Below, in pieces: positions 7,874-17,304 of a stretch of 64,000 bases of DNA (the first letter of the stretch is position 1; each line of letters begins with the position of its first letter). The position numbers and the translations under genes were made by a program. This stretch comes from Methylomonas subterranea. Its GTDB lineage: Bacteria; Pseudomonadota; Gammaproteobacteria; Methylococcales; Methylomonadaceae. The stretch covers positions 1-64,000 of the forward strand of contig NZ_JANIBJ010000011.1 of NCBI RefSeq assembly GCF_024505185.1. Direction: 5' to 3'. The notes below the pieces were generated by a model. The model ran no database searches and was not told the origin of the DNA. It was given only the letters and a program-made list of their open reading frames with translations.

Positions 7874-9376
7874 ATGATGCATACCCCCTCTGTTTGTCGG
7901 TGCTGTAAACCCATTATTTTCGGCCTGCTAGTTGCCGGTGGATTAAACATTATTGCCACTACAGCGGCTCCGGCAGCGGAAAAAAGAACTTACACTAAAC
8001 CGCCCATGGCCGCTTTCGCGAGTCAGATGTCCGATGCCTTGTTGGGCAGTGACAAGTACGAAAAACCGGTCTGGAATCTGCACGATGCGCTGAATTTGCC
8101 TAAATGGCTGGCTGTGTCGGTCGAGCAGCGCACCCGCTACGAAACTCAAGACGGCCAATTCAAGGCCAACGGCAAAGGCGGAGACCAACAAATTGCGCTG
8201 CAAACCGACTTGTGGCTGCAAGCCTGCCTGGGCAAATTTCGCGCCGGCGCCGAATTTCTGGATGCCCGCGCGCTGTGGGCCGACAGCGGTTCCGGCGTCA
8301 ACAACACCCACGCCGATACGGCGGATTTCATCCAAGGTTATGTGGCCTGGGCCGACCAGAATATTTTTTACAGCGGCTACGGCGCCGAAGTCATCGCCGG
8401 CCGGCAAACCCTCAATTTCGGCAGTCGCCGCCTGGTCGCCAGAAATGCGATGCGCAATACCATCAACAGCTTTACCGGCGTCAGGCTCAGGCTGGTCGAT
8501 TACAATCACTGGCAATTCAACGGCTTCGTGACGATGCCTGTCGTGCGTTACCCGACCGCGGCGGCAGATATACTCGACGAAACTCACGAGTTCGACGAGG
8601 AAGACACCCACACCTGGTTTTCCGGCGGTATTCTGGAGCTCAGCGAGCTGTTTTGGGGCATCAACAGCGATGTTTACTTGTATCATCTGGACGAAGGCGA
8701 CAGCCAGCGCAACCGGACCCGCAACCGCCGTTATTTCACGCCCGGCCTGCGTTTTTACCTGAAACCCAGGAAAGGCCAATTCGACTTTCAAACCGAAACC
8801 ATCGCTCAGTTCGGCACGGTGCGCTCCAGCACCGCCGCCAGCAATGGCCGGGATCTGGATCACGAAGCCTGGTATCAGCATCTGGATGTCGGTTACACCT
8901 TCGACTTAGCCTGGTCGCCGCGTCTGGCTTTGGAATACGACTATGCCAGCGGCGATCACGATCCCAACGACAATAAAGACCAGCGCTTCGATACCTTGTA
9001 CGGCGCCCGCCGTTTCGAGTTCGGCCCTACAGGCATGTATGGCGCCTTCGCCCGCGCCAATATGAACAGTCCCGGTCTGCGCATTACCGCGACGCCCACT
9101 CCCGACGTCCTGCTAGGGCTGAGTCATAGGATTCACTGGCTGGCGGAAGACAAGGACAGTTGGACCACGGCTAACCTGCGCGATACCAGCGGCAACACCG
9201 GTAATTACATCGGCCAGCAGTTGGAGTTGAGCGCGCGCTGGGATGTCAACAGCAGCCTGAATTTCGAAACCGCCTGGGCGCATTTATTTAAGGGAGCGTT
9301 TGCAAGGGAAACCCAAAACGCTCCGAATCCTGAAGACATCAATTACTTTTACGTGCAGAGCCAGCTGCGGTTTTGA
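7874..9376 (+). CDS. Alginate-export family outer-membrane porin
   Basis: The 500-residue precursor has an N-terminal signal (hydrophobic GLLVAGGLNIIATTAAPAA). It is followed by the alginate export domain pattern VSVEQRTRYETQDGQF, then FQGYVAW-like strands, AGRQTLNFGSRRLVAR and YDYASGDHDPND. It ends in an aromatic beta-signal (YVQSQLRF). Members form 18-stranded beta-barrels for anionic polysaccharides or other anions. No alginate biosynthesis genes are nearby, so the true substrate is open. Two adjacent ATG codons make the exact start uncertain by one residue. Confidence 0.85.
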   Translation: MMHTPSVCRCCKPIIFGLLVAGGLNIIATTAAPAAEKRTYTKPPMAAFASQMSDALLGSDKYEKPVWNLHDALNLPKWLAVSVEQRTRYETQDGQFKANGKGGDQQIALQTDLWLQACLGKFRAGAEFLDARALWADSGSGVNNTHADTADFIQGYVAWADQNIFYSGYGAEVIAGRQTLNFGSRRLVARNAMRNTINSFTGVRLRLVDYNHWQFNGFVTMPVVRYPTAAADILDETHEFDEEDTHTWFSGGILELSELFWGINSDVYLYHLDEGDSQRNRTRNRRYFTPGLRFYLKPRKGQFDFQTETIAQFGTVRSSTAASNGRDLDHEAWYQHLDVGYTFDLAWSPRLALEYDYASGDHDPNDNKDQRFDTLYGARRFEFGPTGMYGAFARANMNSPGLRITATPTPDVLLGLSHRIHWLAEDKDSWTTANLRDTSGNTGNYIGQQLELSARWDVNSSLNFETAWAHLFKGAFARETQNAPNPEDINYFYVQSQLRF

Positions 9377-9436
9377 TGAGAATTGCCATTTACACCAAAA
9401 TTAGAGACTAACTTGACACTGGGACATGAAGACCGC

Positions 9437-10222
9437 ATGACAAACAACAAACCGGCCGTTTTCGCTGGCGGCGCGCTGATAGGAATGTTGGGAGGGCTGA
9501 TAGGCTTGGGTGGGGCCGAATTAAGGTTGCCGCAGTTGATCGGTCTGTTCGGATTCGCCTCGCTGGAGGCGGTGATCCTAAACAAGGTCATGAGTCTGAT
9601 CGTCGTCGCATCGGCCCTGCCATTCAGGGCCGGCACCATCCCGTTCGCCGAGTTGTTGACACATTGGCCGGTAATTCTGAATCTGTTGGCCGGCAGTCTG
9701 TTGGGGGCTTGGTTCGGCGCCGGTTTTGCGCTTGGCATGAAGCGCGAAACCCTGTATCGGGTGATCGCGGTGTTGCTGGTGTTGATTTCGGTACTGCTGC
9801 TATTCGGCCATAACCCGGCAAACAGTCATCAGCCGGCATTATCCGGCAGTGCGCTGCTGTTGGCCGGAGTCGCGTCGGGTTTAGGCATCGGCCTGGTTGC
9901 CTCGCTGATGGGCGTCGCGGGCGGGGAACTGCTGATCCCGACCCTGGTTTTGCTGTTCGGCGTTGACATCAAGCTGGCCGGCAGCCTGTCGCTGGCGATT
10001 AGTCTGCCGACGATGTTGATCGGCATCGCCCGCTACCGTAACGACCAAAGCTTTGCGGTAGTGGGCTGCAACCGGAATTTTGTCTTGGTGATGGCGGCCG
10101 GCTCGCTGTTCGGTGCCTTCGCGGGAGGGCAATTGGTCGGCACGATAGCCGCCGAAATTTTATTGCCCTTGCTGGCCGCGATACTTGTTATATCGGCCAT
10201 CAAGGTCTGGCGGCACAAATAA
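9437..10222 (+). CDS. TauE/SafE-family membrane permease
   Basis: The 261-residue hydrophobic protein has about eight membrane helices. The duplicated glycine motifs of the TauE/SafE family are visible (GGLIGLGGAELRLP near residue 15 and GLVASLMGVAGGELLIP in the second half). The family exports sulfite, sulfoacetate or related anions. The ATG at 9437 is preferred to an upstream TTG. It lies just after the porin on the same strand, but nothing in the sequence fixes its substrate. Confidence 0.85.
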   Translation: MTNNKPAVFAGGALIGMLGGLIGLGGAELRLPQLIGLFGFASLEAVILNKVMSLIVVASALPFRAGTIPFAELLTHWPVILNLLAGSLLGAWFGAGFALGMKRETLYRVIAVLLVLISVLLLFGHNPANSHQPALSGSALLLAGVASGLGIGLVASLMGVAGGELLIPTLVLLFGVDIKLAGSLSLAISLPTMLIGIARYRNDQSFAVVGCNRNFVLVMAAGSLFGAFAGGQLVGTIAAEILLPLLAAILVISAIKVWRHK

Positions 10223-10258
10223 GCTCCTCCTTCTGCGACAACCTCCGGAGGGCGTCGT

Positions 10259-10370
10259 AAAAGCTCCCTCTCCTCGCGGGAGAGGGCTGGGGTGAAGGGA
10301 ATATATAATGTAAACAATGATTTATACACCCTCATCCTAGCCTTCTCCCGAAGGGAGAAGGAACTGTTTG
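10259..10370. repeat. Dispersed repeat family 2, copy 1
   Basis: About 112 bp with two palindromic ends: CCCTCTCCTCGCGGGAGAGGG at the left and CCTTCTCCCGAAGGGAGAAGG at the right, separated by an AT-rich spacer. A closely similar unit occurs at 26087-26199 and a left-half copy at 32322-32360. It lies in the gap between the permease and modA and looks like a paired REP-type element (BIME-like). Confidence 0.75.
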
Positions 10371-10519
10371 GACTTTTGCGACAAGCTCCGTGAGAAGAGG
10401 AAGATTTCACGACAAGCCTCCTTGAAAAAAGGGGCAAGGGAGGAGTTATTTTTGACCATATCCTTATCCTGAAAAATGGAGTTTTGAACGCACTATTTTT
10501 TTAACCCTTGGAGAACTTT

Positions 10520-11290
10520 ATGCTCAATCATCGTTTTTTCCGCGCACTCGTGCTGGCGGCGTTTATTTTTCCCGCTTCCTCGGCCTGGTCCGCAACTACC
10601 ATAGTTGCCGTCGCCGCCGACTTCACCAAGCCGATGACCGAAATCGCCGCCGAGTTCCAAAAAGCCACCGGCCACGAGGCCAAGTTGTCTTTCGGTTCGT
10701 CCGGCAAGGCCTTCGCCCAAATCCAGAGCGGCGCGCCGTTCGAAGTGTATTTGTCCGCCAGCGAAAAATACCCGGTGGAACTGGAAAAAGCCGGTCTGGT
10801 CGTACCCGGCAGCCGTTTCGTCTACGCCATCGGCAAATTGGTGCTGTGGTCGGCGACGCCCGGCTATGTCGACGATAAGGGCGAAATCCTCAAAACAGGC
10901 GCCTTCAAACACATCGCCTTGGCCGATCCCACTCACGCCCCCTATGGCGTGGTAGCGGAAGAGGTCATGACCAGCGTCGGCGTGCTGGACAAACTGCGGC
11001 CCTTGTTCGTGATGGGCGAAAACATCTCGCAAACCTTCCAATTCGTCACCACCGGCAATGCCGAACTGGGTTTCGTGGCGCTGGCTCAGGTGATCGATCT
11101 GAATACCGGCAAAATCGGCAGTGGCTCGGGCTGGTTGATACCCGACGAGTTGCACGGCCCGTTCAACCAAACGGCGGTGTTGTTGCAAACCGGCGCCGAA
11201 AATCCGGCGGCACAGGCCCTGGTGGATTTTCTGAAATCGCCAGCCGCGCGGGCCGTGATCAAGAAATACGGCTTTGGCTCACCCGAGTAA
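10520..11290 (+). CDS. modA: Molybdate ABC transporter, substrate-binding protein
   Basis: The 256-residue periplasmic binding protein has a signal peptide (LVLAAFIFPASSAWS). The ModA fold shows in VAVAADFTKPMTEIA, LSFGSSGKAFAQI and ALADPTHAPYGVVAEE. It captures molybdate or tungstate for the ModBC permease. The ATG at 10520 has a GGAG ribosome site nine bases upstream. It is followed 12 bp later by modB and belongs to modABC-mop. Confidence 0.93.
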   Translation: MLNHRFFRALVLAAFIFPASSAWSATTIVAVAADFTKPMTEIAAEFQKATGHEAKLSFGSSGKAFAQIQSGAPFEVYLSASEKYPVELEKAGLVVPGSRFVYAIGKLVLWSATPGYVDDKGEILKTGAFKHIALADPTHAPYGVVAEEVMTSVGVLDKLRPLFVMGENISQTFQFVTTGNAELGFVALAQVIDLNTGKIGSGSGWLIPDELHGPFNQTAVLLQTGAENPAAQALVDFLKSPAARAVIKKYGFGSPE

Positions 11291-11302
11291 GGCGATAAAG
11301 CC

Positions 11303-11989
11303 ATGTTGAACGAAGCCGATATTGCCACGCTGTGGCTGACCTTCAAGGTCGCCAGCTTGGCAACCTTGATCATGCTGATGCTGGGTACACCGCTGGCCTG
11401 GTGGCTGGCCCGCACCAGTTCGCGCTTCAAAGGCATTTGCAATGCGCTGGTGGCCTTGCCGTTGGTGTTGCCGCCGACGGTGCTGGGATTCTATCTGTTG
11501 GTGATGCTGGGACCCAAGGGCCCCGTCGGCCGATTGACCAGCGAACTGGGTTGGGGGACCTTGCCGTTCACCTTTGGCGGTCTGATCGTCGCTTCGGTGT
11601 TGTATTCCCTGCCGTTTGTTGTTCAACCTCTGCAAGCCTCGTTCGCCGCCATCGGCAGGCAACCCCTGGAAGCCGCCGCCACCTTGCGGGCCGGGCCGCT
11701 GGATACGTTTTTCAACGTGGTGGTTCCGCTGGCCAAACCCGGCTTCATGACCGCCGCGATTTTGGGTTTTGCCCATACGGTCGGCGAATTCGGTGTGGTG
11801 CTGATGGTGGGTGGCAATATTCCGGACAAGACCCGCGTGGTGTCGGTGCAAATCTACAATCATGTCGAAGCACTGGAGTACGAGCAAGCCCATTGGCTGG
11901 CCGGCGGCTTGCTGCTGTTTTCCTTCACGGTGCTGCTAGTGCTGTACAGCGCGCTGAAGACTCACCCCGTTGCCCATCAACTCAAATGA
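11303..11989 (+). CDS. modB: Molybdate ABC transporter, permease
   Basis: The 228-residue inner-membrane protein has about five helices. The binding-protein-dependent transport signature is seen at EAAATLRAGPLDTFFNVVVPLA (the EAA loop that contacts the ATPase), and an earlier LPLVLPPTVLGFYLL is typical of ModB. Its stop overlaps the modC start by four bases. With ModA and ModC it imports molybdate. Confidence 0.94.
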   Translation: MLNEADIATLWLTFKVASLATLIMLMLGTPLAWWLARTSSRFKGICNALVALPLVLPPTVLGFYLLVMLGPKGPVGRLTSELGWGTLPFTFGGLIVASVLYSLPFVVQPLQASFAAIGRQPLEAAATLRAGPLDTFFNVVVPLAKPGFMTAAILGFAHTVGEFGVVLMVGGNIPDKTRVVSVQIYNHVEALEYEQAHWLAGGLLLFSFTVLLVLYSALKTHPVAHQLK

Positions 11990-13059
11990 CCACGCCAATC
12001 CACGCAAAATTCGAACTCGACTACGGCGAATTCCGCCTCAACGTAGACCTGGATTTGCCCGGCAGCGGCGTCACGGTGCTGTTCGGCCATTCCGGTTCCG
12101 GCAAGACCACGCTGCTGCGCTGCATCGCCGGTTTGCAGCAGGCACCGAATGGTTTTTTACAAATCAACGGCGAGGTCTGGCAGGACAGCGAGCGTAACTT
12201 GTTTCTGCCGACCCATAAGCGTTCGTTGGGCTATGTGTTTCAGGAAGCCAATCTGTTTCCGCATCTGTCGGTCAAGGGCAATCTGCAATTCGGCTTGAAA
12301 CGCACCGGCTTGGCCGGTGCCGATTTGACACATATCCTGGAACTCTTGGGCATCGCTCATCTATTGGAACGCTTGCCGGACGGGCTGTCCGGCGGCGAAC
12401 GCCAGCGAGTAGCCATCGCCAGGGCGCTGGCGCTGAATCCGCAAATTCTGTTGATGGACGAGCCGCTGGCGGCCCTGGATTTCAAACGCAAGCAGGAAAT
12501 CCTGCCCTATCTGGGTCGCTTGCATCGGGAATTGAACATACCTGTGCTCTATGTTACCCATTCCCAGCAGGAAGTCGCGCAACTGGCGGATCATCTGGTG
12601 ATCATGGACGAAGGCAAAGCGCTGGCTTCCGGCCCGCTGTCGGAAACCTTGAGCCGGTTGGATGTGCCGCTGGCCCACGATAGGGAAGCAGCGACGGTTT
12701 GGCAAGTGACGGTTGCTGGCCATGAAGCGGAATATCATCTGACACGGGTGGCCTTCGCTGGCGGTACGCTGAGTCTGACCCACCTGAGCGCGGAAATCGG
12801 TACACCATTGCGGCTACAGATTTACGCCCGCGATGTCAGCATTACCCTGCAAAAACCCAGCGATACCAGCATCCTGAACGTGCTACCCGCCGTCATAACC
12901 GACATTGCCGATGATGACAGCGGGCAGAGCGTGGTGGGCTTACTGGTCGGCGATCAGCCATTGCTGGCTCACATTACCCGCAAATCCCGGATGCTACTGG
13001 GCTTGCGGGTCGATATGAATGTTTATGTGCAAATCAAGGGCACATCGATACTCAATTAA
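11986..13059 (+). CDS. modC: Molybdate ABC transporter, ATP-binding protein
   Basis: The 357-residue ATPase starts at the ATG overlapping modB. Walker A (GHSGSGKTTLLRC), the Q-loop (VFQEANLFPH), the signature (LSGGERQRVAIARAL) and Walker B (LLMDEPLAALD) are all present. A C-terminal TOBE/Mop-like domain (residues about 285-357) binds molybdate for feedback control. Longer upstream reading in this frame overlaps modB and is not used. Confidence 0.95.
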   Translation: MTTPIHAKFELDYGEFRLNVDLDLPGSGVTVLFGHSGSGKTTLLRCIAGLQQAPNGFLQINGEVWQDSERNLFLPTHKRSLGYVFQEANLFPHLSVKGNLQFGLKRTGLAGADLTHILELLGIAHLLERLPDGLSGGERQRVAIARALALNPQILLMDEPLAALDFKRKQEILPYLGRLHRELNIPVLYVTHSQQEVAQLADHLVIMDEGKALASGPLSETLSRLDVPLAHDREAATVWQVTVAGHEAEYHLTRVAFAGGTLSLTHLSAEIGTPLRLQIYARDVSITLQKPSDTSILNVLPAVITDIADDDSGQSVVGLLVGDQPLLAHITRKSRMLLGLRVDMNVYVQIKGTSILN

Positions 13060-13081
13060 TTCACCCATAAGGAGATTCATC

Positions 13082-13510
13082 ATGAAAGCAAGTGCACGTA
13101 ATCAATTCACCGGTACAGTTCGCGACGTGATTGTCGGCGCGGTCAATGCCGAAGTTCATGTCGGTCTGAAAGGTGGCGAGATCATCGCCGCCACGGTAAC
13201 CAAGGAATCGGTCGACGAACTCGGCATCAAATCCGGCATGGATGTCATTGCTATGGTCAAGGCACCGCAAGTCATTATCGTTACCGATTTCGGCGGCTAC
13301 CAATTGTCGGCCCGTAATCAATTGCAAGGCTTGGTAACCGATATCAAGCCCGGCAAGGTTAACGCCGAAATCGATATCGAATTAAAAGGCGGCGAAAAAA
13401 TCGCCGCCACCGTTACCAACGATAGTGTGGAAACCCTGGGCCTGGCCAAAGGCAAAACCGCCACCGCGGCATTTAAAGCCGGCGCGGTGATTTTAGCGGT
13501 CAAAGCTTGA
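13082..13510 (+). CDS. Molybdopterin-binding (Mop) protein with two TOBE domains
   Basis: The 142-residue protein is a tandem of two Mop domains. Each has the pattern SARNQ(F/L)xGxVxD, then GAVNAEVHV or GKVNAEIDI, then a GGExIAATVT strand. These small cytoplasmic proteins store or buffer molybdate. A strong ribosome site (AAGGAG) precedes the start. It closes the mod operon 22 bp after modC. No modE regulator is visible in the window. Confidence 0.9.
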   Translation: MKASARNQFTGTVRDVIVGAVNAEVHVGLKGGEIIAATVTKESVDELGIKSGMDVIAMVKAPQVIIVTDFGGYQLSARNQLQGLVTDIKPGKVNAEIDIELKGGEKIAATVTNDSVETLGLAKGKTATAAFKAGAVILAVKA

Positions 13511-13618
13511 GTCGAAATCGTTACGCCGAGGTCATCGGCGGATTTACAGCGTCCGCCGGGGGACATGACGATTGAAGCATGGTAAATTAATCTCATCCGA
13601 ATCAGCACACGCTCCCAC

Positions 13619-14242
13619 ATGACCATTCAAAACAAAGCACACCCCTGGCACGGCATCTCGCCGGGTGACAACACGCCCGACATTGTTACGGCCTTTATCG
13701 AAATCGTCCCTTCCGATACGGTTAAATACGAAATCGACAAACAAAGCGGCTATTTAAAAATCGACCGCCCGCAAAAGTTTTCCAACATGATTCCGACCTT
13801 GTACGGCTTTATCCCGCGCACCTATTGCGCGGAAAGAACCGCCGAATACGCCGCGGCCATGTCGGGCAAAACCGTAGCCAAGGGCGACGGCGACCCGCTG
13901 GATATCTGTGTGCTCAGCGAACGCAGCGTCACGCATGGCGACATTTTGCTGCAGGCCATACCGATAGGCGGGTTTCGCTTACTGGACGGCGGCGAGGCCG
14001 ACGACAAGATCATTGCCGTCATGAAAGGCGACGAGTTTTACCGGCAATGGAACGATGTATCCGATTGCCCGGAGTCCTACATCAACCGCCTGAAGCATTA
14101 TTTTCTGACCTACAAACATTTGCCCCACGAAGTCAACGCCTGCGAGATTACGCACGTCTACGGCCGCGAAGAAGCTCACGAAGTGATCAGGCGCGCCATA
14201 GCGGATTATCAGTACCATTTTTGCTGCCAGGATGCGGAATAG
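13619..14242 (+). CDS. ppa: Inorganic pyrophosphatase, family I
   Basis: The 207-residue enzyme hydrolyses pyrophosphate. The active-site residues are visible in KYEIDKQSGYLKIDRP, in the GDGDPLDICVLSE core motif and in DDKIIAV. It is slightly longer than the classic 175-residue bacterial enzyme, owing to extensions at both ends, and keeps all metal-binding aspartates. It is monocistronic, with a short intergenic hairpin (about 13535-13555) separating it from the mod operon. Confidence 0.88.
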   Translation: MTIQNKAHPWHGISPGDNTPDIVTAFIEIVPSDTVKYEIDKQSGYLKIDRPQKFSNMIPTLYGFIPRTYCAERTAEYAAAMSGKTVAKGDGDPLDICVLSERSVTHGDILLQAIPIGGFRLLDGGEADDKIIAVMKGDEFYRQWNDVSDCPESYINRLKHYFLTYKHLPHEVNACEITHVYGREEAHEVIRRAIADYQYHFCCQDAE

Positions 14243-14467
14243 TCGCCGCCAACCTGGTTGAATCCGTTATAAGTCCGATGACGATCGACAGGATTCGGTT
14301 GACCAAATTGCAAGCCATCGGCCTGTGGACAATACTGCTGTCGGGCCCGCCATTTCAACCCTGCTCTGCCGCCATCTTGCGGTCGGAGCCCAATACCGGC
14401 TGAAATTGTCCAGTCAGGCGGACGGACTGGCAAAAGACACTGAAAACGCTTGAATGCTTTTCAGGCT

Positions 14468-14691
14468 GATCACTTTACCTTGGCGACACGAAGTTTGACG
14501 TCTTGCAACCCAGTAGCACCACCCTCGCCGTGGTTGCCAACGCCTTGAACGATGCTAGCGGAGAGTCGTTGCGGAATGTTAGCGTGCAATCATCGGTAAC
14601 CGTTACCAGCGTACCCATGCCGGCCGCCGCCTGGTTAATGTCAAGCGGCTTATGGCTTGGGTTGCGACGATCTCGATGCCGGGAAATGTAG
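14468..14691 (+). pseudogene. Remnant of a secreted protein with VPxPAAxWL sorting-like tail
   Basis: The frame encodes about 70 residues ending VPMPAAAWLMSSGLWLGLRRSR. This is a recognisable but degraded form of the tail VPVPAAAWLFGSGLLGL seen intact at 62280-63131. The frame is closed by a stop just upstream (14465-14467 region) and no start or signal peptide remains. It is most likely the 3' end of a lost gene in a decaying stretch between the pyrophosphatase and the IS66 remnant. Confidence 0.6.
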
Positions 14692-14699
14692 TTGGGCTG

Positions 14700-15189
14700 T
14701 TTTTACCCATTCCCCCGAAAAGGTATAAATTCAGCAATATCGGTATTTATTCAGCCCGACGCATCGCAAAAACGTTTACACGGCGAACTTGCCAGCAAAG
14801 AATTAAATGACCGAAAAACCGAAGAATTATGATATCGCCGAGGATTTAGGGGCCGGGTATAAATAAAACAAGGAATTCATATGGTTACGAATGGCGCGGT
14901 GTGCGAGCATTCGCTGTAAACAGACCCCCTTTGCAACTCCAGGTCATTGGCGGCATCCGGCCAAAAGCAGACAGTTGGTTTTTCTGACGAAGGTCTACTG
15001 ATTGATCTACAGCCGCCAGCCGTAATCCCAAAAAGGTGCGACCACCTATAGCTTGTTCCTAGCCATGCGAGGCGCAACGATCGCGAACGGTGCGCCTGAC
15101 CGGCAGCACCCTATAGTCCGCGCATCTTATGGCCTTGGGCTCGGGCGACGAAACGGCTGCTGCAGACCGCGTGCATCCGTGTGTCTAAA
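14700..15189. other. Degenerate intergenic stretch
   Basis: Nearly 500 bases have no credible gene. Short open frames here show no family pattern and lack ribosome sites. Composition shifts from AT-rich (14700-14880) to GC-rich. Together with the flanking pseudogenes it looks like debris of insertion and deletion. Confidence 0.5.
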
Positions 15190-15596
15190 AAACCGGAAGG
15201 CTAAATCAGACCGCACTGGCCACCCTGCATAAGCGCTATCAGAGGATTCTAAGCCACGGCGAAAAAGAGCTGCCGGAGATTTTGCCCAAGCCTGGCGCTA
15301 GACGCGGCAAGCTGGCCAAATCAGATGCGCATAATCTGTGGGAACGACTACAAAAACATGAAGTCGCGGCGTTATTGTTTGCCAAAGACCCGCATGTGGC
15401 GTTTACCAAAAATCGTGCTGAACAGGATTTGCGGATGGCCAAGGTCAAACAGAAGCTCTCCGGTTGTTTCCGCTCGGAAGATTATGCGCATGCCTACTGC
15501 CGCATCTCCAGCTATCCGCAAACCATGGCCAATAAAGGTTATAACCCTCTCATCGCAATTCAAATGGCGTTCGCCGGGGTGTGGCGGGGGGGATAG
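15190..15596 (+). pseudogene. IS66-family transposase remnant (C-terminal part)
   Basis: An open frame without a proper start reads QTALATLHKRYQRIL, then NLWERLQKHEVAALLF, KNRAEQDLRMAKVKQKLSG and CFRSEDYAHAYCRI. This is the C-terminal part of the IS66 DDE transposase, including the catalytic glutamate region (NRAEQDLRM). About three quarters of the protein and any terminal repeats are missing, so this is a dead fragment. Together with the pseudogene at 14468 it marks an eroded insertion site. Confidence 0.85.
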
Positions 15597-15701
15597 GCGT
15601 GAGTAGTTACAAAATAACTTGGGCATTCCAAATCCCGTTCGGCCTTCGACAAGCCCGGCGTGAACGGTTCTCAAACGCTTCACGGCAATTTCGTTGTTAG
15701 C

Positions 15702-16766
15702 TCATTGCGCTTGCGGATGCTCCGGCTGGTCGCCGGCCGGGTCGCTCCGCCGCACCAGTTTTTCGAGATTGCGATCGGCGCCCGACGGCAGGTTGGACTT
15801 GTTTTCCAGAATCCAATGGGCGATGTCCCGCCAAATCAGCGGGGCTTGCAGGTCTCTGAGCAACATGTGGTAGCCGTTTTCATAGTAGGCGACGGTGCGT
15901 GTGCCGGCGGGGCTGTGCAATAACTCTTGCACAAAGCGGCGGGTGGGCTCCAGCGGAACGATTTGATCTTTTTCGCCGTAAAGCAGCAAGGTGTCGCCAT
16001 GCAGTTTGTCCGCCGAACTCAAGGCGATATCCATCAGGTTGGCCAGCCCGTAGATTGCATCGACTCGGGTTTCCTTGATCACCAGCGGATCGCGGCCCAG
16101 GGCTCTCAACATTTCGACGTTATCGGACGGGATGATGCCCAAATCCCTGCCGCTCAACGCCATCCAGGGTACGGTGTGCGACAGTGCCCACAACAGGGAT
16201 GTTTGATACCAGGGCATGGTCTCCCGCCCCCAGACCGCCGGCGCGGAAAGCACGATGCCGGCCGCATCCGGCCTGTCTCGCCGACTCATGGCGTCGATGA
16301 TGATCGCGCCGCCCATACTTTCGCCCAACAGATAAACAGGCGTACCGGGGTGTTCGGCTTTGACCAGCGCGGTAATTTGTCTCAGATCGTCGCTATAGAC
16401 GTCGTTGCCCGCCCAGATGCCGGGCGCCACGCTTTCGCCGAAACCGCGCTGATCGTAGGCGTAACAATAAATATGCTGTTGTTGTAGATACTCCGCCGGT
16501 GCGCCGAAAAAGCGCCGGTAGTCATTGAAGCCATGCAAGGCGATAATGACGGCCCTGGGGTTTTCCGCCGGCCAACGGCTCAAGTGCAGCTGGACGCCGT
16601 CGGCGGCGATGAAACGGTCGGCCGTCAAGCGGGCCGGGCCTGCGGCGGAGCCGGGGGGCGGCAGGGCCGGCGCGCAACCGGCCACCAGCATAACGAACAA
16701 CAACAGCCATGCCGTTGAAGGGCGGATTCCGAACAGGTAGAAATATATGCGAGTTATCAATGACAT
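15702..16766 (-). CDS. Alpha/beta hydrolase lipoprotein (monoacylglycerol-lipase-like)
   Basis: The 354-residue protein has an N-terminal membrane segment ending in a lipobox (LLFVMLVAGC), so it is probably a lipoprotein. The hydrolase core shows ALHGFNDYRR, the nucleophile elbow GESMGG, the acid in YGEKDQIVP and the histidine in NGYHMLLRD. The family cleaves acyl esters such as lysophospholipids or monoglycerides. The ATG at 16766 is chosen because the signal follows directly. Its 5' end overlaps the divergent acetyltransferase start by about 20 bp, so one of the two starts may be misplaced. Confidence 0.85.
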   Translation of the reverse strand: MSLITRIYFYLFGIRPSTAWLLLFVMLVAGCAPALPPPGSAAGPARLTADRFIAADGVQLHLSRWPAENPRAVIIALHGFNDYRRFFGAPAEYLQQQHIYCYAYDQRGFGESVAPGIWAGNDVYSDDLRQITALVKAEHPGTPVYLLGESMGGAIIIDAMSRRDRPDAAGIVLSAPAVWGRETMPWYQTSLLWALSHTVPWMALSGRDLGIIPSDNVEMLRALGRDPLVIKETRVDAIYGLANLMDIALSSADKLHGDTLLLYGEKDQIVPLEPTRRFVQELLHSPAGTRTVAYYENGYHMLLRDLQAPLIWRDIAHWILENKSNLPSGADRNLEKLVRRSDPAGDQPEHPQAQ

Positions 16767-17298
16767 AAGCGAACAGCATGCCGAGGTCACGGGTTTGGAT
16801 GTCCGGCGGGTGAATGAATCGGCTGAAATGCAAAGCGTCAGCCGGCTGGCCGGAGAGTTATGGCGAAATCATTATATGCCGATTATCGGCCCGGCGCAGG
16901 TCGAATACATGCTGGATCGTTTTCAAAGCCCGTCGGCCATCGCGGGGCAGATCGCGGCGGGATATCAGTATTTTATGCTCTACCATGACTCACGGCCGAT
17001 AGGATATTTCGCCTGGCTGGCGGACAGCGCCGATAGTTCGCTGCAAATCGGCAAATTGTATATCGGCCAAAGCCGACAACGAACGGGACTGGGTAGCCGC
17101 GTCATCGCCTTTACGGAGCGCCATTGCCGGACGCAAGATCTGCGGCAAATCTGGTTGACGGTCAATCGCCGTAACCACTCGGCCATGGCGTTTTATTTAC
17201 GCAATGGTTTTGTCAACGGCGGTTGCTTGCTTCAGGATATCGGCGCCGGCTTTGTAATGGACGACTATCGCATGGTTAAGGAGCTGCCGCCGGCCTGA
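16747..17298 (+). CDS. GNAT-family N-acetyltransferase
   Basis: The 183-residue protein shows the GNAT acetyl-CoA fold: YFAWLADSADSSLQIGKLYIG (central strands), the pyrophosphate-binding loop SRQRTGLGSRVI, and the late motif VNRRNHSAMAFYLRNGFV. The substrate is unknown. The start at 16747 overlaps the divergent hydrolase. An in-frame TTG near 16795 or ATG at 16828 would avoid this but would trim the first strand. It ends a few bases before the convergent response-regulator gene. Confidence 0.85.
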   Translation: MRVINDISEQHAEVTGLDVRRVNESAEMQSVSRLAGELWRNHYMPIIGPAQVEYMLDRFQSPSAIAGQIAAGYQYFMLYHDSRPIGYFAWLADSADSSLQIGKLYIGQSRQRTGLGSRVIAFTERHCRTQDLRQIWLTVNRRNHSAMAFYLRNGFVNGGCLLQDIGAGFVMDDYRMVKELPPA

Positions 17299-17304
17299 CA
17301 AGCG

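Noticed and set aside
14877-15077. 66-codon open frame on the minus strand
   Set aside because: Lies in a decaying region between pseudogenes, with no motif and no credible start context.
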